Source: Iodidimonas nitroreducens
Lineage (GTDB): Bacteria > Pseudomonadota > Alphaproteobacteria > Sphingomonadales > Rhodothalassiaceae
NCBI RefSeq assembly: GCF_008579165.1
Contig: NZ_BKCN01000013.1
Reading direction: 5' to 3' (one strand)
Length of the DNA stretch: 64,000 bases
The translations under genes were made by a program, and so were the position numbers. The notes under the pieces are model-generated. The model was not told the DNA's origin. It saw nothing but the letters and a program-made list of their open reading frames with translations, and did not search any database. Within the stretch, counting starts at the first letter, position 1. Each line of letters begins with the position of its first letter. Positions 1 to 8,664 of this stretch are shown here, in pieces.

Positions 1-626
1 ATGATCAGGCGCGATGATGGTGACAAACGAGACATTGGTGCCTTCGGGAAAATCGGGGTGATGCTCGAGCCGGGCGCGATCTCCGCCACATCCGGGGTGT
101 TTTCATCCCATTTTTCAGGAGCCGGATTGAAAAACAGAAGATGCGGATTGCCCATGGAAAGGGCTGAAGGCGGCAACAGATCGCCTTCAATGATCGGCAA
201 AGCATCAAGATCAAGATCGCGGGCAAGGGGAATAGCGCGCCATGAAAGACCGGGCTGCCCCATATCAACGGTCACCGCATCCCCCGCCCGGCGGGCCAGC
301 AGAAGACCGGCACGGGTTTCGATCATCGCCTCATCCCGCCCCAGTTCATCCATCAAAACCTGCCCCACACAGCGGGTGGCATTACCGCAGGCGGCCACAT
401 CCGAGCCATCGGCATTGCGGATTTCCATGAACAGATCGGCCTTATCCGATGGCCTTAATATGATCAGTTGATCGCAGCCAATGCCCTGATGGCGATCCGA
501 TAAAGCGCGCACGGTGGCGGGATCGAGCACCAGCGGGCTGTGCCGGGCATCGAACAGAATAAAATCATTGCCCAATCCGTGCATTTTCAGGAAAGGGCGA
601 TCATCGGGCTTTTGCTGGCTCATCAT
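1..626 (-). CDS. dapF: diaminopimelate epimerase DapF (3' end cut by window edge)
   Basis: Interconverts LL- and meso-diaminopimelate in the cytoplasm, the last isomer step before lysine and peptidoglycan precursor synthesis. Reading leftwards, the protein opens with MSQQKPDDRPFLKMHGLGND, and the KMHGLGNDFILFD stretch is the DapF N-terminal signature. The first catalytic-Cys motif, ADGSDVAACGNATRC, follows at about residues 70-85, and a GNPHLLFF motif at about 160. The second half, with the partner catalytic Cys, lies beyond base 1, so only about 208 codons are present. Two adjacent ATGs (626 and 623) are possible starts. In many alphaproteobacteria dapF sits near ffh, as here. Identification is secure. 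Confidence 0.93.
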   Translation of the reverse strand, partial: MMSQQKPDDRPFLKMHGLGNDFILFDARHSPLVLDPATVRALSDRHQGIGCDQLIILRPSDKADLFMEIRNADGSDVAACGNATRCVGQVLMDELGRDEAMIETRAGLLLARRAGDAVTVDMGQPGLSWRAIPLARDLDLDALPIIEGDLLPPSALSMGNPHLLFFNPAPEKWDENTPDVAEIAPGSSITPIFPKAPMSRLSPSSRLI

Positions 627-702
627 GCCGCCTTATATGGCCGCGATGGGGCATGAGTCCAGCATCCAAAAGGCCATGGCCAAAGCAGGATCATAAAGCC
701 GC

Positions 703-2190
703 TCAGCCAAAGAGGCGCGGCACGATCAGCCAGCAAATCCCCGTGATGATCACTGTGCCCAGAAGATTGAGCCGGAACCCGGCCCGCACCATATCCGGGA
801 TTTTGATCTGGCCGCTGGCATAAACAATGGCATTGGGGGCGGTGGCCACCGGCAGCATGAAAGCGCTGGACCCGGCGAGGGCTGCGGGTGCGGCAAGCAG
901 GATGGGGGCTAGCCCGCTGATATCGGCGATGGAGGCCAGCACCGGCACCAAAGCCGCCACCACCGCCGTGTTGCTGGTGAGTTCGGTCAGGAAAATGATC
1001 AGCAGCACCACCGCGAAGATCAAAAACAGCACCGGATAAGATGCCAGAACCGAAAGCTGGCTCCCCAGATATTCCGCCAGCCCGGTCGAGCGGATGGCCG
1101 CCGCCAGGCTCAAGCCCCCGCCAAAGAGCAGGATCACCCCCCAGGGCAGGCGGTTGGCGCTGGGCCAATCCAGCAGGGCGGTGCCCCGCGCCGTCTTACC
1201 CCCGGCGGGGACGAGAAACATCGCCAAAGCCCCGATGATGGCAATCCCCATATCCGATAGATAATGAAACCCCGGCAGTTCATTGAGCAACAACCGCAGG
1301 GCCCAGGCCAAACCCACCAGCAGGAAAACCGCCGCTGTGCGCTTTTCCGCTTTGGTCATCGCCCCCAAGGCGGCCAATTGGTTTTCGACCACCGCCCGTC
1401 CGCCCCGCACATCTGCGGCATCAAAGCGAAAGCACAGCCGGGTCAAAACGAACCATGCACAAGGCAGCATCAAGGCCACCACCGGCAGCCCAAAGGCCAT
1501 CCATGCGATGAAGGAAATCTCAAGCCCCTGTGCCTCGCGCACGAAACCCACCACAAAAGCATTGGCCGGAGTGCCGATGATCGTGCCCAAACCGCCGATG
1601 GTCGCCCCCCAGGCAATGCCCAGCGCCAGCGCAATCGCAAAAGGATGGTCGCCCGCGCGCGGCCCCAGAACGGTGCTGGCCACCATCAGCCCGATCGGCA
1701 GCATCATCAGGGTGGTGGCGGTATTGGATACCCACATCGACAACACCGCCGCCGCCAGCATAAAGCCAAAAATAAGGGAGGCCGGATGCGAACCTGATCG
1801 CGCGACGATGCTGAGCGCGATGCGTTGATGCAGCCCCCAGCGCTGCATCGCCATGGCCATGATGAAGCCGCCCAAAAGCAGATAGATCACTGGCTCGGAA
1901 AAAGGACGCGAGGCTTCGGCCAGCGTGGTGACCCCGAACAGCGGCAGAACCACCAGTGGCAAAAGCGATGTAGCGGGCACGGGGATGGCTTCGGTCGCCC
2001 ACCATGAAGCCATCCACACCAGCAAAGCCACCACCACCCAGCCATCCGCCGAAAGGCCGGCGGGCGCGGGCAGCAGCAAAAGCAAAGCCGCCAGAAGGGG
2101 CCCCAAAACAAGCCCGATGCTTTGATAAAGGCGCCGCCCTCCGCTATTTCCTGTATTTTCCGCCTCGTCTGCCTGTGGATTTTCGCTCAC
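703..2190 (-). CDS. DASS (SLC13) family sodium:dicarboxylate/sulfate symporter
   Basis: Inner-membrane transporter of about 495 residues with a dozen hydrophobic segments. The sequences WWATEAIPVPATSLLPLV near the N-terminus, SNTATTLMMLPI in the first half and LTSNTAVVAALVPVL in the second half are DASS signatures; the two SNT motifs are the Na+/substrate-binding pair expected for SLC13-type carriers. Likely substrates are di- or tricarboxylates (succinate, malate) or sulfate; the sequence does not decide. I chose a GTG start at 2190 because a GGGGGT ribosome-binding site precedes it; an upstream ATG at 2241 would add 17 residues. It is divergent from the thioesterase gene and not obviously in an operon with dapF. 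Confidence 0.88.
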   Translation of the reverse strand: MSENPQADEAENTGNSGGRRLYQSIGLVLGPLLAALLLLLPAPAGLSADGWVVVALLVWMASWWATEAIPVPATSLLPLVVLPLFGVTTLAEASRPFSEPVIYLLLGGFIMAMAMQRWGLHQRIALSIVARSGSHPASLIFGFMLAAAVLSMWVSNTATTLMMLPIGLMVASTVLGPRAGDHPFAIALALGIAWGATIGGLGTIIGTPANAFVVGFVREAQGLEISFIAWMAFGLPVVALMLPCAWFVLTRLCFRFDAADVRGGRAVVENQLAALGAMTKAEKRTAAVFLLVGLAWALRLLLNELPGFHYLSDMGIAIIGALAMFLVPAGGKTARGTALLDWPSANRLPWGVILLFGGGLSLAAAIRSTGLAEYLGSQLSVLASYPVLFLIFAVVLLIIFLTELTSNTAVVAALVPVLASIADISGLAPILLAAPAALAGSSAFMLPVATAPNAIVYASGQIKIPDMVRAGFRLNLLGTVIITGICWLIVPRLFG

Positions 2191-2371
2191 GACACCCCCA
2201 AAGATGTTCAGATATTTCAAAAACCTAACAGACCGGGCCAAAGGTGCAAGCCTGTGTCATCGGGCATTCATGAGGGCGCTTTGCAAAAACCCGCCAGATG
2301 CTGAGGATTGCGACCCTCACTTTTGGTGCGCCATAATGAGTCACCGCAAAAAAACGAAAAGGCTTCATCTT

Positions 2372-3175
2372 ATGATCGCACTATCCGCCCTTCTCGCCAC
2401 AGCCACGGGGGCGATCTGCCCGGATGGGGTGATGCATCTGGATGCCCCGGATGATTGGCTGCAGGGCCGCACCCTTTATGGCGGGCTTTCCGCAGCGCTG
2501 AGCTATGCCACCGCGCGGCACAAGCTGGGGGATGATCTTCCTTTGCGTTCGGCACAGGTGGCGTTCATCGGCCCAGCGCAGGGGGCTCTCAGCCTCCGCC
2601 CACAAATCCTGCGGCGGGGGCGTTCGGTGAGCTTTTTATCCGTCGATCTTTTGGGGGATCAGGGCTTGGCCACCCGCACCGCCTTTTGCTTTGGGGCCGC
2701 CCGCCCATCGGCCAAAGCGGTGGCCCTGCCGCCGATGCCCGATGTGCCCGCCCCCGAAAGCCTCGCCGCCGTGCCGCTGATCGAGGGGGCCCCCGCCTTC
2801 ATCCGGCATTTTGATCTGCGCATGGCCAGGGGAAGCTTTGACAATCAGGCCGACATGCTGATCTGGTTGCGCCACAAGGATGAACGCCTGTGGGGCGATG
2901 ATAGCGGGGTGGACCCGATCTTTTCCCTGCTCGCTTTGGCCGATGCCCTGCCCCCCGCGATCATCATGGGCAAGGGGCCGATGATCCCGGTCAGTTCCAT
3001 GACATGGCAGATCAACCCATTGACGCCCGCACCCATCACCCGCGATGGCTGGTTTTTGATGCGCTCATGGGCTGAAAATGCCGCCGATGGCTATTCCAGC
3101 CAGGGGATGATGACCTGGTCGCGCGATGGGGATGCTGTCCTTTCAGCCCAACAGAGCATTGCCATTTTCGGCTGA
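2372..3175 (+). CDS. acyl-CoA thioesterase family protein (double hotdog)
   Basis: About 267 residues. It resembles TesB/4HBT_3-type thioesterases: an N-terminal hotdog with WLQGRTLYGGLSAALSYAT, where the GG-L-A segment begins the hotdog helix, and a C-terminal hotdog with MTWQINPLTPAPITRDGWFLMRS. The latter matches the W-x-I-x-F/N pattern of this family's second domain. It should hydrolyse acyl-CoA esters in the cytoplasm; the substrate is unknown. ATGs at 2204, 2336 and 2372 are in frame. The last is preferred because AAAAGG lies just upstream and the product then has the usual family length. It stands alone between a divergent transporter and the ffh operon. Its distance from the aromatic island (over 20 kb) gives no reason to link them. 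Confidence 0.75.
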   Translation: MIALSALLATATGAICPDGVMHLDAPDDWLQGRTLYGGLSAALSYATARHKLGDDLPLRSAQVAFIGPAQGALSLRPQILRRGRSVSFLSVDLLGDQGLATRTAFCFGAARPSAKAVALPPMPDVPAPESLAAVPLIEGAPAFIRHFDLRMARGSFDNQADMLIWLRHKDERLWGDDSGVDPIFSLLALADALPPAIIMGKGPMIPVSSMTWQINPLTPAPITRDGWFLMRSWAENAADGYSSQGMMTWSRDGDAVLSAQQSIAIFG

Positions 3176-3203
3176 AGCCCGCCCCATTACACATTGACTT
3201 CTC

Positions 3204-3230
3204 TGGGACTTTACTGGGACTTTACTGGGG
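3204..3230. repeat. 11-bp tandem repeat upstream of ffh
   Basis: TGGGACTTTAC occurs twice in tandem with a partial third copy, and ACATTGACTT flanks the array on both sides (about 3190 and 3232). It lies in the 282-bp gap between the thioesterase and ffh. No gene or RNA was recognised in that gap; it presumably carries the ffh promoter. Confidence 0.6.
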
Positions 3231-3457
3231 CACATTGACTTTGCAGGCGAAAGGGGCTAGTGACCTCCCTGTTCGGCTCTTTTTTCACTGTGCTTCATGG
3301 TGGCGGCGGCGAACACACAGCTTTAAAACCCGGCTTAAACGCTGGGCCCTTTGGATGATTTATCCGGGGTCTCCACCAGTCAGCGAGGATTCGCCCACTG
3401 GTGTCGTCTCCTTTTGTGGATAAGCTCTGATGGGATGCAGGATGGATATGTGGCACG

Positions 3458-4957
3458 ATGTTTGAGTCTTTAAGCGATCGCCTCTCCGGCGTTTTTGACA
3501 AGCTCAAAAAACGCGGCGCCCTGTCGGAGGCAGATATCTCGGCAGCGATGCGCGAAGTGCGCGTGGCGCTTTTGGAAGCCGATGTCGCCCTGCCGGTGGT
3601 CAAGGATTTCATTGCCAAGGTCAGCGAAAAATCCATCGGTCACGCCATTCTGAAATCGGTTACGCCGGGCCAGCAGGTCATCAAAATCGTTCATGATGAA
3701 TTGATCGCCATGCTCGGCAGTGGCGAGGATGAGGCCGATAGCCCCGGCGGCTTTGGCGGCCAGACCCTGCCGCTTTTGGGCGTGCCGCCGGTGCCGGTTC
3801 TGATGGTGGGGCTGCAAGGCTCGGGGAAAACCACGAGCACCGCCAAAATCGCCAAAAGGCTGAGCGAAAAAGATCATAAGCGCGTTCTGATGGCGTCTCT
3901 CGATACCCGCCGTCCGGCGGCGCAGGAACAATTACGAGTGCTGGGCGAACAGATCGGCATCAAAACCCTGCCCGTGATCGAAGGCCAGATGGCCGTTGAT
4001 ATCGCCCGCCGCGCCATGGAAGCGGCACGCCTTCAGGGCTTTGACGTGGTGATGCTCGATACCGCCGGGCGGATGCATGTGGATGATGATCTCATGCGCG
4101 AGGTGATCGCCGTGCGCGATCAGGTGAAGCCGGTGGAAACCCTGCTGGTCGCCGATGCCCTTACCGGTCAGGATGCCGTTTCGGTGGCCCGATCCTTTGA
4201 TGAACGGCTGGGGATCACCGGCGTTGTGCTGTCGCGCATGGATGGCGATGGGCGCGGCGGGGCGGCGCTGTCGATGCGGGCGATCACCGGCAAGCCGATC
4301 CGCCTGATCGGCACCGGCGAAAAGCCCGATGCCCTTGAAGCCTTTCACCCCTCCCGCATTGCCGGCCGGATTCTGGGCATGGGCGATGTGGTGTCATTGG
4401 TGGAACGGGCAGCGGAAACCATCGAAGCCGATGATGCCGAACGCATGGCCGCCAAAATGCGCAAGGGCCAGTTCGATCTGGATGATCTGCGCAGCCAATT
4501 ACGCCAGATGAAAAAAATGGGCGGCATGAAGGGTTTGATGTCGATGCTGCCGGGCATGGGCAAATTGACCAAAGGCGCGCCCAAGCTGGATGACAAGGTT
4601 CTGGGTCGGCAGGAAGCCATCATCTGCGCCATGACCCCAAAAGAACGCCGCGATACGCGGGTGCTCAATGCCTCCAGGAAACGGCGGATCGCCGCCGGTG
4701 CCGGGGTGAGCGTTCAGGATGTCAACAAGCTGCTGAAAATGCATCAGCAGATGTCTGGCATGATGAAAAAAATGTCGAAAATGGGAAAAAAAGGCGGTCT
4801 GCCATCGCTCCCCGGAATGGGGAATGCCATGGGGGGTATGGGCAGCATGGGCGGTGGTGCCCAAGGCCTTCCGCCCGGATTTTCCGATGCCCTGTCGGGT
4901 GGCAAGAGCGGCGGCTTACCGCCCGAGCTTGCGGCCCTTTTGAACAAGAAAAAATGA
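3458..4957 (+). CDS. ffh: signal recognition particle protein Ffh
   Basis: GTPase subunit of the bacterial signal recognition particle. It binds 4.5S RNA and signal peptides and delivers ribosomes to FtsY at the inner membrane. The 499-residue protein has an N domain (about 1-105), the G domain with the P-loop GLQGSGKTTSTAK at about 118-130, the DTRRPAAQEQL and DTAGR motifs, and a Met-rich M domain (about 335-499) with many MKKMGGMKG-like segments for signal-peptide binding. Length is normal for alphaproteobacteria. It heads the co-directional rpsP-rimM-trmD-rplS cluster, with only 27 bp to rpsP. Confidence 0.98.
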   Translation: MFESLSDRLSGVFDKLKKRGALSEADISAAMREVRVALLEADVALPVVKDFIAKVSEKSIGHAILKSVTPGQQVIKIVHDELIAMLGSGEDEADSPGGFGGQTLPLLGVPPVPVLMVGLQGSGKTTSTAKIAKRLSEKDHKRVLMASLDTRRPAAQEQLRVLGEQIGIKTLPVIEGQMAVDIARRAMEAARLQGFDVVMLDTAGRMHVDDDLMREVIAVRDQVKPVETLLVADALTGQDAVSVARSFDERLGITGVVLSRMDGDGRGGAALSMRAITGKPIRLIGTGEKPDALEAFHPSRIAGRILGMGDVVSLVERAAETIEADDAERMAAKMRKGQFDLDDLRSQLRQMKKMGGMKGLMSMLPGMGKLTKGAPKLDDKVLGRQEAIICAMTPKERRDTRVLNASRKRRIAAGAGVSVQDVNKLLKMHQQMSGMMKKMSKMGKKGGLPSLPGMGNAMGGMGSMGGGAQGLPPGFSDALSGGKSGGLPPELAALLNKKK

Positions 4958-4984
4958 TTATCATCTCAAGAAAGGACTGATCTT

Positions 4985-5413
4985 ATGTCACTTGCTATTC
5001 GTCTTGCCCGCAGCGGCGCCAAAAAACGGCCCTATTACCGTATCGTGATTGCCGATAGCCGCAGCCCCCGCGATGGCCGCTTCATCGAAAAGGTGGGCAC
5101 CTACAATCCCCTGCTGCCCAAAGACGATAACAACCGCATCATCTTACTTGAAGAACGCATCAAGCATTGGATCGGCGAAGGCGCGAAGCCAACCGATCGT
5201 GTGAGCCGTTTTCTGGAACAGGCGGGCATCACCGAGAAAAAAGGTGATCGCAAGAACCTGAAAAAAGGCGCACCGGGCAAGAAAGCGGTGGAGCGGGTTG
5301 AAGAACGCAACAAGCGCGCCGCGGAAGCCGCTGCTGCTGCCACTGCCGCGTCTGAAGCTGCCGCCGCCCCAGTCCCTGCCGAAGACAGCGCAGCCGATAC
5401 GGCTGAAGCCTGA
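4985..5413 (+). CDS. rpsP: 30S ribosomal protein S16
   Basis: Small-subunit ribosomal protein needed for 30S assembly. The start MSLAIRLARSGAKKRPYYRI and the following VIADSRSPRDGRFIEKVGTY are diagnostic of bS16. The core ends near residue 85. A further Lys-rich then Ala/Glu-rich tail brings the protein to 142 residues, a low-complexity extension common in alphaproteobacteria. AAAGGA precedes the ATG. It lies between ffh and rimM in the standard ribosome-maturation operon. Confidence 0.98.
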   Translation: MSLAIRLARSGAKKRPYYRIVIADSRSPRDGRFIEKVGTYNPLLPKDDNNRIILLEERIKHWIGEGAKPTDRVSRFLEQAGITEKKGDRKNLKKGAPGKKAVERVEERNKRAAEAAAAATAASEAAAAPVPAEDSAADTAEA

Positions 5414-5436
5414 GGCTTGAGAAAAGGCGATGGCGC

Positions 5437-6072
5437 ATGGCGACCCCGGATCATCCCCCATCACAGCGTATCTGCCTTGCCGCCCTTGCGGGCGCGCATG
5501 GCGTGCGCGGTGCGGTGCGGCTGAAATCCTTCACCGATGATCCGGCGGCGATCACGCGCTATGGCCCCCTTTATTTGGGGGATAGTGATCGCCAGATCGA
5601 ATTGCGCCTGCTGTCTCCGGTGAAAGGGGGATGGACGGCCGCGATCACGGGCATCCATGATCGCGATGCGGCTCAGGCTTTATCGGGTACCCGGCTTTAT
5701 ATTGATCGGGCGCTTTTAGATGCCGCAGCGGATGAACCCGACTCCTCAGCCGATACCAACGAATCGAGTGATGGCGAATCGAGTGATAGCGAATCGAGTG
5801 ACAGCTATTTTCTGGTCGATCTGATCGGGCTGAAGGCGCGAGCGCCGGATGGCCGTGATCTGGGGATGGTGCGGGCAGTGCATGATTTTGGTGGCGGCGA
5901 TCTTCTGGATATCAGCTTACACGAAGCCGCACCGGGGCTTGGCAAATCCATTTTGATCCCCTTTGATCGCCAGTTCGTGCCGGAGGTTGCTTTAAAAGCG
6001 GGCTATCTCGTGCTTGATCTGGCGGCATGGCTGGCTTTGCAAAGCGATCATGGCCCGGAAACTGACAGATGA
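5437..6072 (+). CDS. rimM: 16S rRNA processing protein RimM
   Basis: Assembly factor that binds S19 and helps mature the 30S head. The N-terminal RimM barrel is seen in LAALAGAHGVRGAVRLKSFT. The C-terminal PRC-barrel begins at SYFLVDLIGLKARAPDGRDLG, and LLIPFDRQFVPEVAL-like residues close the domain. The oddity is the linker between domains (about residues 100-125): an acidic Ser/Asp/Glu stretch encoded by three in-frame 15-bp tandem repeats. The protein is 211 residues, longer than the usual 165-185, mainly because of this linker. It is 23 bp after rpsP and 10 bp before the chosen trmD start, so probably co-transcribed. Confidence 0.96.
   Translation: MATPDHPPSQRICLAALAGAHGVRGAVRLKSFTDDPAAITRYGPLYLGDSDRQIELRLLSPVKGGWTAAITGIHDRDAAQALSGTRLYIDRALLDAAADEPDSSADTNESSDGESSDSESSDSYFLVDLIGLKARAPDGRDLGMVRAVHDFGGGDLLDISLHEAAPGLGKSILIPFDRQFVPEVALKAGYLVLDLAAWLALQSDHGPETDR
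5761..5805 (+). repeat. three in-frame 15-bp repeats inside rimM
   Basis: Units 5761-5775, 5776-5790 and 5791-5805 are near-identical (GAATCGAGTGATGGC with one or two changes) and encode ESSDG/ESSDS/ESSDS in the interdomain linker of RimM. Because the unit is a multiple of three, gain or loss of copies would keep the frame. Confidence 0.9.
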
Positions 6073-6082
6073 GTTGGGGCCG

Positions 6083-6790
6083 ATGAGTTGGGTCGCGCAA
6101 ATTCTGACGCTCTATCCGCAGATGTTTCCCGGGCCTTTGGGGCACAGTTTGGCCGGAAAAGCATTAGACGATGGGCTTTGGGCGATAGAAACACTGGACA
6201 TTCGCGATTTTGCGAGTGATAAACACCGCTCTGTAGACGATACGCCCGCGGGCGGTGGTCCTGGAATGGTGCTTCGGCCCGATATTCTGGGGGCTGCCAT
6301 CGATGCGGCGCGTTTGCATGCGGAACCGGATTGGCCATTGGTCTTTCTCAGCCCGCGCGGTCGGCCTTTTGATCAGGCCATGGCGCGGGAATGGGCGGGA
6401 TGCGGTGGCATAACCATGCTGTGCGGCCGATTCGAAGGGGTTGACCAGCGGGTGATCGATCAACGAAAGCTGACGGAAATCAGCCTTGGCGACTTTATCC
6501 TTTCAGGTGGAGAGCCAGCGGCCATCGCCATGCTGGATGCGGTGGTCAGGTTGTTGCCGGGCGTGATGGGCAAGCACCAAAGCGCCGAAGATGAAAGTTT
6601 CGAGCGGGGACTTTTAGAGTACCCGCACTATACCCGCCCCCAGATATGGGAGGGGCACGAGATACCGGCGGTGCTCAATTCCGGGCATCACGGGAAGATT
6701 GCCGAATGGCGACTTAAAAAAGCGGAAGACGTGACCCGCTTATGTCGGCCGGATCTCTGGTCGACCTATGAGCGACGTCATAAAACATGA
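6083..6790 (+). CDS. trmD: tRNA (guanine37-N1)-methyltransferase TrmD
   Basis: SAM-dependent enzyme that methylates G37 next to the anticodon, preventing +1 frameshifting. The protein shows MFPGPLGHSLAGKAL near the start, HRSVDDTPAGGGPGMVL, LCGRFEGVDQRVID and GDFILSGGEPAAIAMLDAV. The last two form the trefoil-knot SAM pocket of the SPOUT family. The ATG at 6083 gives 235 residues, the normal size; upstream in-frame ATGs would extend into rimM and lack support. The rplS start lies 13 bp past its stop. Confidence 0.96.
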   Translation: MSWVAQILTLYPQMFPGPLGHSLAGKALDDGLWAIETLDIRDFASDKHRSVDDTPAGGGPGMVLRPDILGAAIDAARLHAEPDWPLVFLSPRGRPFDQAMAREWAGCGGITMLCGRFEGVDQRVIDQRKLTEISLGDFILSGGEPAAIAMLDAVVRLLPGVMGKHQSAEDESFERGLLEYPHYTRPQIWEGHEIPAVLNSGHHGKIAEWRLKKAEDVTRLCRPDLWSTYERRHKT

Positions 6791-6803
6791 AAGGTCATGT
6801 AGA

Positions 6804-7232
6804 ATGAACGTCATCGAGAAACTTGAACTGGCTGAAATCGAAAAGCTGACAGCCGGCAAAACCATTCCCGATTTCCAGGCTGGCGACACCATCAAAGTGA
6901 TGGTGAAGGTGGTCGAAGGCGAACGCGAACGCCTGCAGCCCTTTGAAGGTCTGTGCATTGCGCGCAATGGCGGGGGCATCAATGCCTCTTTCACCCTGCG
7001 CAAAATTTCCTTCGGTGAAGGGGTTGAGCGGATTTTCCCGCTTTATTCCCCGATTCTGGATTCGATCACATTGCTGCGTCGTGGCCGTGTGCGTCGCGCC
7101 AAGCTTTATTATCTGCGTGGCCGGACCGGAAAATCCGCCCGGATCGCCGAACGTAAGGATTGGCGCCATAAACCCAAGGGCAAAGCGAAAGCGGCTGCGG
7201 CTGCCAGCGATGCACCAACGCAGGCAGAATGA
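6804..7232 (+). CDS. rplS: 50S ribosomal protein L19
   Basis: Large-subunit protein at the 30S/50S interface. MNVIEKLELAEIEKL, IPDFQAGDTIKVMVKVVEG and FPLYSPILDSITLLRRGRVRRAKLYYLRGRTGKSARI are standard bL19 sequence. The tail after residue 120 is Lys/Ala-rich, a common alphaproteobacterial extension. It is the last gene of the operon, and a strong terminator hairpin follows 30 bp downstream. Confidence 0.98.
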   Translation: MNVIEKLELAEIEKLTAGKTIPDFQAGDTIKVMVKVVEGERERLQPFEGLCIARNGGGINASFTLRKISFGEGVERIFPLYSPILDSITLLRRGRVRRAKLYYLRGRTGKSARIAERKDWRHKPKGKAKAAAAASDAPTQAE

Positions 7233-7262
7233 TCCAACGGCCCTTGTGGCGGGTTGAAATGC

Positions 7263-7292
7263 GGGCGGTGCATTCGGTGCGCCGCCCTTTTT
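7263..7292 (+). terminator. intrinsic terminator after rplS
   Basis: GGGCGGTGC and GCGCCGCCC can pair through a 9-10 bp GC-rich stem with a short loop, followed by five T. It marks the end of the ffh-rplS transcription unit. Confidence 0.85.
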
Positions 7293-7386
7293 CATTTGGC
7301 GCATTCATTGAGCGCGCCGAATGGAAAAATCACCAACGCATTGTGCACCGCAAGGCTTGCGAATCTTTCAAGATCATGGGATAGGA

Positions 7387-7418
7387 GCGCCGCATCCATC
7401 TTTTTTGCGGTGCTTTTT
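7387..7418 (+). promoter_or_regulatory. terminator-like hairpin in the asd leader
   Basis: GCGCCGCA and TGCGGTGC pair (one G-U) around a T-rich loop and are followed by TTTTT, 34 bp before the asd ATG. A 44-codon ORF starting at 7321 spans the hairpin, and its TGA overlaps the asd ATG as ATGA. This could be attenuation of asd, or simply the end of an upstream transcript. Confidence 0.45.
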
Positions 7419-7451
7419 AGAGCTAAAATTTCACAACAGGAGCAAAGCGCG

Positions 7452-8474
7452 ATGAGCTATCGCCTTGCCGTTATTGGCGCCACCGGCCTTGTGGGCCAGG
7501 AAATGCTGAATATCCTGGCAGAGCGGGATTTTCCCGCCTCAGAAATCGTCCCTTTGGCATCACGCAAATCCTTAGGTCAGGATGTCATGTTCGGGGATCG
7601 AAAACTGAAGGTGAAGGCGCTCGATACGTTCGATTTCACCGGCATCGATATTGCGCTCTTTGCCGCCAGCGGCGACGTGGCTGCGGAATATGCCCCGAAA
7701 GCCGCCGCCGCCGGGGCCGTGGTGATCGATAACAGCTCGCATTTCAGGATGGATCCGGATGTGCCGCTGATCGTGCCGGAAGTGAATGCCGATGCCCTGG
7801 CTGGCTATAGGAAAAAGAACATCATCGCCAATCCCAATTGCTCCACAGCCCAACTTGTCGTGGCTTTGAAGCCTTTGCATGATGCCGCCAAAATCAAGCG
7901 GGTGGTGGTGTCCACCTATCAATCGGTTTCAGGGGCGGGGAATGAAGCCTCAGACGAACTGTTCAGCCAGACCCGGGCCATTTTCGTCAATGATCCCATC
8001 GAACCGGTTAAATTTACCAAGCAGATCGCTTTCAATGTGATCCCCCATATCGATCGCTTTTTGGAGGATGGCTCCACGAAAGAAGAGTGGAAAATGACGG
8101 TGGAGACGCAAAAAATTCTCGATCCCGCCATCGCGCTGATTGCCACCTGCGTGCGGGTGCCGGTTTTCATCGGCCATTCCGAAGCCGTTTTCGTGGAATT
8201 TGAAAACGACATCACCCCCGGCACGGCGCGGAAAATCTTGCGCGAGGCGCCGGGCTGTCTGGTCATCGATAAGCGCGAGGATGGCGGCTATATCACCCCG
8301 GTGGAATGCGCCGGTGATTTTGCCACCTTCATTTCGAGGATTCGTCGCGATCCCACCGTGAAGCACGGCCTCAGCCTTTGGGTGGTCTCGGATAATCTGC
8401 GCAAGGGGGCGGCGCTCAATGCTGTTCAGATCGCAGAAAGCCTGATCGCCCGGCATCTCAAAAAAGACGCCTGA
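7452..8474 (+). CDS. asd: aspartate-semialdehyde dehydrogenase
   Basis: NADPH-dependent reduction of aspartyl phosphate to aspartate semialdehyde, the branch point to lysine/DAP, threonine and methionine. The 340-residue protein has the NADP-binding start LAVIGATGLVGQEMLNIL, the catalytic-Cys motif IANPNCSTAQL near residue 130, and the VSTYQSVSGAGNEA segment. An in-frame extension upstream is rejected because ACAGGAG sits correctly before the ATG at 7452. It follows rplS after 219 bp. In many relatives leuCDB lies between these two genes; it is absent here. Confidence 0.97.
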   Translation: MSYRLAVIGATGLVGQEMLNILAERDFPASEIVPLASRKSLGQDVMFGDRKLKVKALDTFDFTGIDIALFAASGDVAAEYAPKAAAAGAVVIDNSSHFRMDPDVPLIVPEVNADALAGYRKKNIIANPNCSTAQLVVALKPLHDAAKIKRVVVSTYQSVSGAGNEASDELFSQTRAIFVNDPIEPVKFTKQIAFNVIPHIDRFLEDGSTKEEWKMTVETQKILDPAIALIATCVRVPVFIGHSEAVFVEFENDITPGTARKILREAPGCLVIDKREDGGYITPVECAGDFATFISRIRRDPTVKHGLSLWVVSDNLRKGAALNAVQIAESLIARHLKKDA

Positions 8475-8505
8475 TCAGGCTAAAACCATCATGAGGTGCG
8501 GATCA

Positions 8506-8664
8506 TCAGCGGCGGGCGATGATCCACACCGCATGAATGATCCCGGGGATATAGCCAAACAGGGTGAGGATGATATTCAGCCAGAAATGCATCCCCAGCC
8601 CCACTTGCAAAAACACCCCCACAGGGGGCAAGAGAATCGCGAAGATCAGCCGGACGATATCCAT
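8506..8664 (-). CDS. YqaE/Pmp3 family small membrane peptide
   Basis: A 52-residue hydrophobic peptide beginning MDIVRLIFAILLPPVGVFLQ. It has two membrane segments joined by GLGMHFWLNIILTLFGYIPG and ends HAVWIIARR. The LPP-GVFL and N-IL-LLGYIPGIIHA pattern is the PMP3/UPF0057 signature. The family is linked to membrane potential and salt stress in yeast and plants; the bacterial role is poorly known. An in-frame upstream ATG would add nine residues; the shorter start fits the family. Confidence 0.9.
   Translation of the reverse strand: MDIVRLIFAILLPPVGVFLQVGLGMHFWLNIILTLFGYIPGIIHAVWIIARR

Noticed and set aside
3176..3457. possible 4.5S (SRP) RNA upstream of ffh
   Set aside because: No GGAA-tetraloop helix 8 arrangement was found, and the SRP RNA gene is rarely placed here.
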